A DNA stretch of 64,000 bases from Strigamia acuminata (taxonomy: Eukaryota; Arthropoda; Chilopoda; Geophilomorpha; Linotaeniidae), in NCBI GenBank assembly GCA_949358305.1, contig CASHSZ010000048.1, positions 103,001-167,000 on the forward strand, given 5' to 3'. Numbering within the stretch: the stretch's first letter is position 1; every line of letters starts with the position of its first letter. The notes under the pieces are model-generated. The model was given only the letters and a program-made list of their open reading frames with translations, was not told the DNA's origin and made no database searches. The position numbers and the translations under genes are program-made. Below, piece by piece: positions 51,801 to 60,200 of the stretch.

Positions 51801-54800
51801 GAGCCTTCTACTAAGGTTTAAACACTATTTCTGAACATTCAGAGACATTGGTCTTGTGGTGTTTGTGCTAAGTCAACTGCGATGTGAAATAAGCTCAAAA
51901 TTTTTTTTTCAAAATTTATTGCTTGGGTGTTGCTAAAACTTACATTGAAGGCTTCTACTAAGGTTTAAACACTATTTCTAAACATTCAGAGACATTGGTC
52001 TTGTGGTGTTTGTGCTAAGTCAACTGTGATGAGATCAAAAGTCTATTCTCCCAAATCATTGGTTGGATGTTTCTAAAACTTACATTGGAGCCTTCTACTA
52101 AGGTTTAAATACTATTTCTGAACATTCAGAGACATTGGACTTGTGGTGTTTATGCTAAGTCAAGTGCGATGTGAAATAAGCTCAAAATTTTTTTTTCAAA
52201 ATTTATTGCTTGGGTGTTGCTAAAACTTATATTGAAGGCTTCTACTAAGGTTTAAACACTATTTCTGAACATTCAGAGACATTGGTCTTGTGGTGTTTGT
52301 GCTAAGTCAACTGTGATGAGATCAAAAGTCTATTCTCCCAAATCATTGGTTGGATGTTTCTAAAACTTACATTGGAGCCTTCTACTAAGGTTTAAACAGT
52401 ATTTCTGAACATTCAGAGACATTGGTCTTGTGGTGTTTGTGCTAAGTCAACTGTGATGAGATCAAAAGTCTATTCTCCCAAATCATTGCTTGGATGTTTC
52501 TAAAACTTACATTGGAGCCTTCTACTAAGGTTTAAATACTATTTCTGAACATTCAGAGACATTGGACTTGTGGTGTTTATGCTAAGTCAAGTGCGATGTG
52601 AAATAAGCTCAAAATTTTTTTTTCAAAATTTATTGCTTGGGTGTTGCTAAAACTTATATTGAAGGCTTCTACTAAGGTTTAAACACTATTTCTGAACATT
52701 CAGAGACATTGGTCTTGTGGTGTTTGTGCTAAGTCAACTGTGATGAGATCAAAAGTCTATTCTCCCAAATCATTGGTTGGATGTTTCTAAAACTTACATT
52801 GGAGCCTTCTACTAAGGTTTAAACAGTATTTCTGAACATTCAGAGACATTGGTCTTGTGGTGTTTGTGCTAAGTCAACTGTGATGAGATTAAAAGTCTAT
52901 TCTCCCAAATCATTGCTTGGATGTTGCTAAAACTTACATTGAAGGCTTCTACTAAGGTTTAAACACTATTTCTGAACATTCAGAGACATTGGTCTTGTGG
53001 TGTTTGTGCTAAGTCAACTGTGATGAGATCAAAGTCTATTCTCTCAAATCATTGGTTGGATGTTTCTAAAACTTACATTGGAGCCTTCTACTAAGGTTTA
53101 AACACTATTTCTGAACATTCAGAGACATTGGTCTTGTGGTGTTTGTGCTAAGTCAACTGTGATGAGATCAAAGTCTATTCTCTCAAATCATTGGTTGGAT
53201 GTTTCTAAAACTTACATTGGAGCCTTCTACTAAGGTTTAAACACTATTTCTGAACATTCAGAGACATTGGTCTTGTGGTGTTTGTGCTAAGTCAACTGTG
53301 ATGAGATCAAAAGTCTATTCTCCCAAATCATTGCTTGGATGTTGCTAAAACTTACATTGGAGCCTTCTACTAAGGTTTAAACACTATTTCTGAACATTCA
53401 GAGACATTGGTCTTGTGGTGTTTGTGCTAAGTCAACTGTGATGAGATCAAAAGTCTATTCAACCAAATCATCGGTTGGATGTTTCTAAAACTTACATTGG
53501 AGCCTTCTACTAAGGTTTAAACACTATTTCTGAACATTCAGAGACATTGGTCTTGTGGTGTTTGTGCTAAGTCAACTGTGATGAGATCAAAAGTCTATTC
53601 TCCCAAATCATTGGTTGGATGTTTCTAAAACTTACATTGGAGCCTTCTACTAAGGTTTAAACACTATTTCTGAACATTCAGAGACATTGGTCTTGTGGTG
53701 TTTGTGCTAAGTCAACTGTGATGAGATCAAAAGTCTATTCTCCCAAATCATCGGTTGGATGTTTCTAAAACTTACATTGGAGCCTTCTACTAAGGTTTAA
53801 ACACTATTTCTGAACATTCAGAGACATTGGACTTGTGGTGTTTGTGCTAAGTCAACTGCGATGTGAAATGAGCTCAAAATTTTTTTTTCAAAATTTATTG
53901 CTTGGGTGTTGCTAAAACTTATATTGAAGGCTTCTACTAAGGTTTAAACACTATTTCTGAACATACAGAGACATTGGACTTGTGGTGTTTGTGCTAAGTA
54001 ACTGTGATGAGATCAAAAGTCTATTCTCCCAAATCATTGCTTGGATGTTGCTAAAACTTACATTGGAGCCTTCTACTAAGGTTTAAACACTATTTCTGAA
54101 CATTCAGAGACATTGGTCTTGTGGTGTTTGTGCTAAGTCAACTGTGATGAGATCAAAAGTCTATTCTCCCAAATCATTGGTTGGATGTTTCTAAAACTTA
54201 CATTGGAGCCTTCTACTAAGGTTTAAACACTATTTCTGAACATTCAGAGACATTGGTCTTGTGGTGTTTGTGCTAAGTCAACTGTGATGAGATCAAAAGT
54301 CTATTCTCCCAAATCATCGGTTGGATGTTTCTAAAACTTACATTGGAGCCTTCTACTAAGGTTTAAACACTATTTCTGAACATTCAGAGACATTGGACTT
54401 GTGGTGTTTGTGCTAAGTCAACTGCGATGTGAAATGAGCTCAAAATTTTTTTTTCAAAATTTATTGCTTGGGTGTTGCTAAAACTTATATTGAAGGCTTC
54501 TACTAAGGTTTAAACACTATTTCTGAACATACAGAGACATTGGACTTGTGGTGTTTGTGCTAAGTAACTGTGATGAGATCAAAAGTCTATTCTCCCAAAT
54601 CATTGGTTGGATGTTGCTAAAACTTACATTGGAGCCTTCTACTAAGGTTTAAACACTATTTCTGAACATTCAGAGACATTGGTCTTGTGGTGTTTGTGCT
54701 AAGTCAACTGTGATGAGATCAAAAGTCTATTCTCCCAAATCATCGGTTGAATGTTTCTAAAACTTACATTGGAGCCTTCTACTAAGGTTTAAACACTATT

Positions 54801-54990
54801 TCTGAACATTCAGAGACATTGGACTTGTGGTGTTTGTGCTAAGTCAACTGCAATGTGAAATGAGCTCAAAATTTTTTTTTCAAAATTTATTGCTTGGGTG
54901 TTGCTAAAACTTATATTGAAGGCTTCTACTAAGGTTTAAACACTATTTCTGAACATACAGAGACATTGGACTTGTGGTGTTTGTGCTAAG
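42860..54990 (+). repeat. 5.3 kb satellite segment present twice, 6.8 kb apart
   Basis: About 42,860-48,180 corresponds to 49,669-54,990. The offset is 6,809 at markers 42,937/49,746, 43,208/50,017, 43,453/50,262, 43,651/50,460 and 44,069/50,878. It is 6,808 at 44,453/51,261, 44,809/51,617, 46,082/52,890, 46,651/53,459 and 48,042/54,850. The change of one base falls in a monomer near 50,960-51,050 that looks converted. Beyond about 48,200 and 55,000 the copies diverge. Confidence 0.85.
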
Positions 54991-55774
54991 TAACTGTGAT
55001 GAGATCAAAAGTCTATTCTCCCAAATCATTGCTTGGATGTTGCTAAAACTTACATTGGAGGCTTCTACTAAGGTTTAAACACTATTTCTGAACATTCAGA
55101 GACATTGGTCTTGTGGTGTTTGTGCTAAGTCAACTGTGATGAGATCAAAAGTCTATTCTCCCAAATCATCGGTTGGATGTTTCTAAAACTTACATTGGAG
55201 CCTTCTACTAAGGTTTAAACACTATTTCTGAACATTCAGAGACATTGGACTTGTGGTGTTTGTGCTAAGTCAACTGCAATGTGAAATGAGCTCAAAATTT
55301 TTTTTTCAAAATTTATTGCTTGGGTGTTGCTAAAACTTATATTGAAGGCTTCTACTAAGGTTTAAACACTATTTCTGAACATACAGAGACATTGGACTTG
55401 TGGTGTTTGTGCTAAGTAACTGTGATGAGATCAAAAGTCTATTCTCCCAAATCATTGCTTGGATGTTGCTAAAACTTACATTGGAGGCTTCTACTAAGGT
55501 TTAAACACTATTTCTGAACATTCAGAGACATTGGTCTTGTGGTGTTTGTGCTAAGTCAACTGTGATGAGATCAAAAGTCTATTCTCCCAAATCATCGGTT
55601 GGATGTTTCTAAAACTTACATTGGAGCCTTCTACTAAGGTTTAAACACTATTTCTGAACATTCAGAGACATTGGACTTGTGGTGTTTGTGCTAAGTCAAC
55701 TGCAATGTGAAATGAGCTCAAAATTTTTTTTTCAAAATTTATTGCTTGGGTGTTGCTAAAACTTATATTGAAGT
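54350..55774 (+). repeat. 426 bp trimeric higher-order repeat at the array edge
   Basis: Monomer starts at 54,350, 54,497, 54,636, 54,776, 54,923, 55,062, 55,202, 55,349, 55,488, 55,628 and 55,775 give the repeating lengths 147-139-140. The variant gcaatgtg recurs at 54,850, 55,276 and 55,702, exactly 426 bp apart. The same 147-139-140 order is found singly elsewhere (for example the 426 bp extra block at 1,591-2,016), so this is the basic multimer of the array. Confidence 0.9.
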
Positions 55775-55790
55775 CTTCTACTAAGGTTTA

Positions 55791-56150
55791 ACCTTTTCGC
55801 GGATTGGCTTCCGTGAAATCCGCATTTCGGGGGCGACTATTCTGGGGATTCCGGGTGGACCAAACTCTTCCGGAAAACGTCCGGGGTGGTGTTGGGAGTG
55901 TCAATAGACTGTTTTGTGTCAAGGTTGTCAATTTTCATGTGAGTATTGGAAGGTTCATTTCTGCACATTCTCATGTATTTTTTTTCACAGGAGCGACAAG
56001 GAGCGATGAAGCGGGATCGAGCGAGAGTGGGTAAAATAAACTGGTTTACGTCTCCAATGCGCGTTCAAGATGGAATACGAACTCGGAATCGACTCCAACA
56101 CGCGTTCGCGTGACATACGGACGCATTCAAGACCCAGATCAAAAAATGAT
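55791..56150. other. Non-satellite junction sequence between the two tandem repeats
   Basis: About 360 bases with no match to the 140 bp satellite. A short open frame (55,804-56,034) has no recognisable domain. A donor-like gtgagtatt at 55,939 and an acceptor-like T-rich tract ending cacag at 55,990 could bound a 52-base intron, but nothing else supports a gene. From about 56,085 it contains scattered tcg/acg motifs (acgcgttcgcgt, cggaatcgactcc) that grade into the 56 bp repeat, so it may be a degenerate edge of that array. Confidence 0.5.
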
Positions 56151-56534
56151 CTCGTATTCGACTCGTTTTCGAGTCGAATGCAAATTTTGCCCTTCTTCAA
56201 CGCGAAATCGTATTCGACTTGTTTTCGAGTCGAATGCAAATTTTGCCCTTCTTCAACGCGAAATCGTATTCGACTCGTTTTCGAGTCGAATACGAGTTTT
56301 GCCCTTCTTCAACGCGAAATCGTATTCGACTCGTTTTCGAGTCGAATGCGAATTTTGCCCTTCTTCAACGCGAAATCGTATCCGACTCGTTTTCGAGTCG
56401 AATACGAGTTTTGCCCTTCTTCAACGCGAAATCGTATTCGACTCGTTTTCGAGTCGAATGCGAATTTTGCCCTTCTTCAACGCGAAATCGTATTCGACTC
56501 GTTTTCGAGTCGAATGCGAATTTTGCCCTTCTTC
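56151..56534 (+). repeat. 56 bp CpG-rich tandem repeat, left part
   Basis: Seven units with the core gttttcgag at 56,165, 56,221, 56,277, 56,333, 56,389, 56,445 and 56,501, exactly 56 bp apart. Each unit contains the hairpin attcgactcg-tttt-cgagtcgaat (10 bp arms) and about eight CpG dinucleotides. Since 56 is not a multiple of three, long frames in several registers arise here automatically and are not genes. The array is split by copia element 2 and resumes at 63,351. Confidence 0.95.
56530..56534. repeat. Target-site duplication, left copy (tcttc)
   Basis: tcttc precedes the + strand left LTR and recurs at 63,346-63,350. Removing the 6,811 bp element plus one copy puts the next 56 bp unit core exactly in phase (56,501 + 56 corresponds to 63,373). 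Confidence 0.95.
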
Positions 56535-57006
56535 TGTAGCAGAGGAGTGCGCTCACAGTATAAAATACTGTGTGTGGAAGCGAGTTTAAATGCCGAAACA
56601 CGGCTAATATGAGCGCGATGACGTGCGCGCACCTCCAGCGCTTGAAAATGGTGGAAAATAAAGTCACTGCACTCTAAAGTGCTCATGAGTGACAAACACA
56701 ATGTAAAAATAAACTAAATGTTTAATAAAAACGAAAATGCTTACATAATGTGGTCCATTTAGATGGAGAAAATACATGAGTGCTTGCTGGCATGCAAGCG
56801 GCCATTGTGATTGTGAAAAACATACATGCACACCATCTGGTGTTAATAATAAGTAATACAAAAGTAAACAGTATAGAGGCAGCATTATGCCCAATGTTAA
56901 ATAATGAAAAGAAGTCTAAATAAATACACTAGGCTGCATAATGCAGTAATACATTAAGAAATGCGCAAAACAAGTACGGAGGACTGTTTGGCATCGATAA
57001 ACAACA
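56535..57006 (-). repeat. 3' LTR of copia element 2
   Basis: 472 bp, ends TG…CA in element orientation (tgttgtttatcg … ctctgctaca). Matches 62,874-63,345 at offset 6,339 with a single substitution at 56,750. Near its downstream end is a hairpin cacagtat-aaa-atactgtg (8 bp arms). Frames inside (for example 56,664-56,894) are duplicated in the other LTR and not considered genes. Confidence 0.95.
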
Positions 57007-57017
57007 ATTTCCCCCTT
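57007..57017 (-). promoter_or_regulatory. Polypurine tract of copia element 2
   Basis: aagggggaaat on the - strand, directly next to the 3' LTR. It is the expected plus-strand primer site. Confidence 0.9.
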
Positions 57018-57216
57018 CGATGGCAAATAGCCGCAAAAATAAAGAATAAGTTAAGGGAAAAACTTTAAATGTAACTTTACATAGAATAATAATAATGGAA
57101 ATAATAATTCGGAACATCGAGCCGGGTACTGTTATATTAATCACTACGGAAGCCCGAAAATTCCCACTGGAACTCGATGATCCTCAAAATTCGGGAAAAA
57201 AACAAAATTAAGAATG

Positions 57217-60200
57217 TCACGATAGGTTGAAATTGAAAATCCGGGAAATCAGGAGACGCAGTTGAGATGATCCCAACCATTTGGTAAAAATGTCTGCCAC
57301 GTTCATTGATCCGGGGACTTTGCGCAATTGGAATGCACCTGCTGTGTACCATTCCCGAATCCAATGAAATTTCACTCGGATATGTTTTGTTTTACTGTTC
57401 TCCACGTCATTTGATGTGAATTGGATGGAAGAAAGCGCATCGGAGAACACTAAAGGTGGTGAAGATCTATTCAGCATCGGGACGGAACTGTAGACGTAAT
57501 CCAGCCAATAAAGCTCACGGACGCACTCAACGAGTGCGACAAATTCCGCCTCCATCGTTGAGCACGCCACGCTGGTTTGTTTTCTACAACTCCATCCGAT
57601 GGGGACGTTTCCAATATAAGCTATATACCCGCCGAAACTCAAAGAAGTGCTGACTTCGGTGGCCCAGGACGCGTCAGTATATCCCCATAGTTGTCCATTG
57701 GAACAATTTGACAGTTCAATTGCATAATCCAAAGTATTACCTACATAGCGCACAACCTGCATGAGCGCCTTGATGTGAGTGTGGTTGTAGCAATTGTTGA
57801 ATTGTGACAACATTATCACTGAGAATAATATATCAGGTCGTGTCCTCGATGCGAGGAAGAGAAGAGAGCCAATTAACGAACGATAAGGAAATTCTGGCAA
57901 GTCCTCTTTCGACCCTTTGACGAGCGTCGTTCCTGGTGTTACTGGGACCTTGATGAGTTTATCGGCGACAATTGCAAATTTCTTGAGAATCTTCTGTATG
58001 TATGCACGTTGGATGATGAAGATTCCCTTGGGAGTACGAATGAACTCTACACCTAAAAGTTTTGTAATTGGTCCTAAATTCACGACATCGAATTTGGTGC
58101 TGATGAGCGCAATTAATTGTGTAAGGACGTTATCCGTCGCGTAAAATAGAACTATATCATCGACGTATATTAGCATCACGGCGGAAGTTCCGTATATGTA
58201 TACACAGTTGCATCCTGGTAATCTGCGAAATCCTAAATCGCGCAATGTTTGATCTAATTTCTCAAACCATTGGCGCCCGGACTGGTGGAGACCATAGAGC
58301 GACTTTATCAGGAGCCATACATGATTTGGATTTGAACATGTTGCGCCAGCTGGAATGCGCATATATACTTTGTGCGCAAGATCGCCGTATAGGTACGCGC
58401 ACTTCACATCTAAATGCGCATCCTTCCACCCTTTGAGGACTACTAATAGGCAGAAGAATAGGCGTATGAGAACAAAGTTGACAACAGGGCTAAAGACTTC
58501 ATCGTAGTCTACACCTAAAGTTTGGCGAAAGCCCTGTGCTACTAATCTGGCGCGATATCTGGCTGGTTTGCCTAGAGCATCTTCCTTCAGTTTGAAGAGC
58601 CACTTGCACCCTAATATGGTTGTATTTTCCGGTTTAGGGACCTCTTCATAGACGCCTCTTTCTGCAAAAGTGTCTAACTCTTCATTAATGGCTTCCTGCC
58701 ATTTGGTTGCATCCGGAAATCTTACAGCCTCTGCGTAACTTGTGGGATCACGACGACAAAGGTGTACTCTGGGAAGTGGTGGCGGAAGATTCTCTAATTC
58801 ATATTCCATGTTGCCAAAATAAAATAGTTCAGGATCATAAGGAATGTTGTTCATGTGACAGAATTCCTCAACGTCACCTCTAGAACGTAATCGGAGTCCT
58901 GCTTCTGGGAAATAATAAACATCGACTTTGAGTTTTCCAGGTTCCTGTACTTTGCGCAAATGTTCCTCCCTTTTCCAGTGTCTACACTCAGTATCTCCAC
59001 CAATGTAACGCCATTTATATGCAGTTGCAGCTCCAGTTGGAGGTGGACCATGGTGGGCTGCTTGATGAGCTTGTGGCGCATTTCCACGAGAGCCTCGACG
59101 AGCATTTACAAAACTCGGAGGTGAACCAGGTGGTGTATGACTTGGTGTATTGCCGGGAGTAATAACTGGACTCGGCACTGGTGTTATTACTGGAGTAATC
59201 AAAGGGGCTCGAATAGGAGATCCCGGAGTTGGAGTGGCTGGTGGAGTCCGGAATTGAGCACCCGCTGGGGTCGAATCGTCAGAGTCATAGTCCGTATCAC
59301 ATTCATCCTCTGAATCCGGAAATTTGGGCCAATCAGTATATTCCAGTCCGTCGTCAAACCTCACATGCGGTTGTGAAATGCGCAATGGTTGATAAGTTTG
59401 CGATGTTTGATGCGATTGGTCCTCATCTGGTCCCATCCACGGTTGCTGCGGACCTCGATAATGGTTGGAACGTTTGTAGGATTGCCGTTCGTCAATTTGG
59501 ACGTGAATGGATTCGATGACTTTGTTATCTGTTGGATTCCAGACGCGATAACCTCGCGTTGTCGTGGCGTATCCAACCAAATAGCCCTCCCAAGCTCGTG
59601 GATCCAATTTGTCCCTGCCAGGAGCCGTGTGATGTACCCAGCATTTGGAGCCTAACTTCCGGAGGTGTCGGAGCGAAAGGGCACGTCGTCGCCACAAAAT
59701 ATAGGGCACCTCATTTTTGAGACGAGAATGAGGGCACCGGTTCTTTATATAAGAGAAAGTTACTGCGAATTCCGCCCAAAGTTCATTCGGAAGTCCGGTT
59801 TCGTCTAGGATGGCACGCGTGTAATCCGCCATGGTGCGGTTTATTCTTTCCGCTGTGCCATTCATAGCGGGACTATGTGGATTGGTCCGTTGGGCTTGAA
59901 TCCCAGTTTCCTTTAAGTAGCGGTCGAATTCGTTTGATAAGAACTCCCCTCCTCGGTCAGTTCGGATGGCCTTCACTCGTTTGCCCGTCACTCGTTCGAT
60001 TCGTGTGACGTAGTCTTTGAACAATCCAAATACTTGGGATTTTTGAGCCATCGGAAATATCCAGGCATAGCGCGTGGCGTCGTCGATAATCGTTAGCACA
60101 TAACGCGCGCCTCCGTAGGAAGTCGTTCTTGATGCTCCCCACACGTCCATGTGTAGGAGATCTAAAGCCTTTGTAGAAATAGGATGTTCATCAGGTTTAT

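Larger units (their letters stand above)
35989..55790 (+). repeat. Satellite array, segment 3
   Basis: About 140 further monomers, same orientation. From about 39,200 onward the 147 bp nine-T class becomes frequent, often alternating with 140 bp monomers. Extra private variants appear here: tatactccc (39,688, 41,961, 44,809, 51,617), aacagtat, ttatgctaagtcaagtgcg, and shortened monomers with tgcaatgtgctc (about 41,240, 44,090, 50,895). These mark repeated segments at offsets of 2,273, 2,848 and 6,808-6,809. No gene is seen. The array stops inside a monomer after ctaaggttta at 55,790 and does not resume within the window. Confidence 0.96.

Noticed and set aside
1-55790. The block duplications being purely an assembly error
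   Set aside because: Cannot be excluded, but the copies differ in specific ways (trimer indel, extra C near 4,382, converted monomer, missing monomer near 45,000) that are expected of real duplications and not of simple re-use of the same reads.
56070-56612. Open frames of 106-180 codons across the 56 bp array (also on the - strand and at 63,300-63,887)
   Set aside because: The repeat has few stop codons in any register and 56 is not divisible by three, so the three frames cycle through the same peptides. All frames are open together, which is a property of the repeat rather than of a gene.
56535-57006. TATA box reading of the cagtataaaatactg hairpin in the element 2 LTR
   Set aside because: In element orientation it lies about 30-50 bases before the end of the LTR, in the U5 part, where it cannot serve as core promoter for a full-length RNA.
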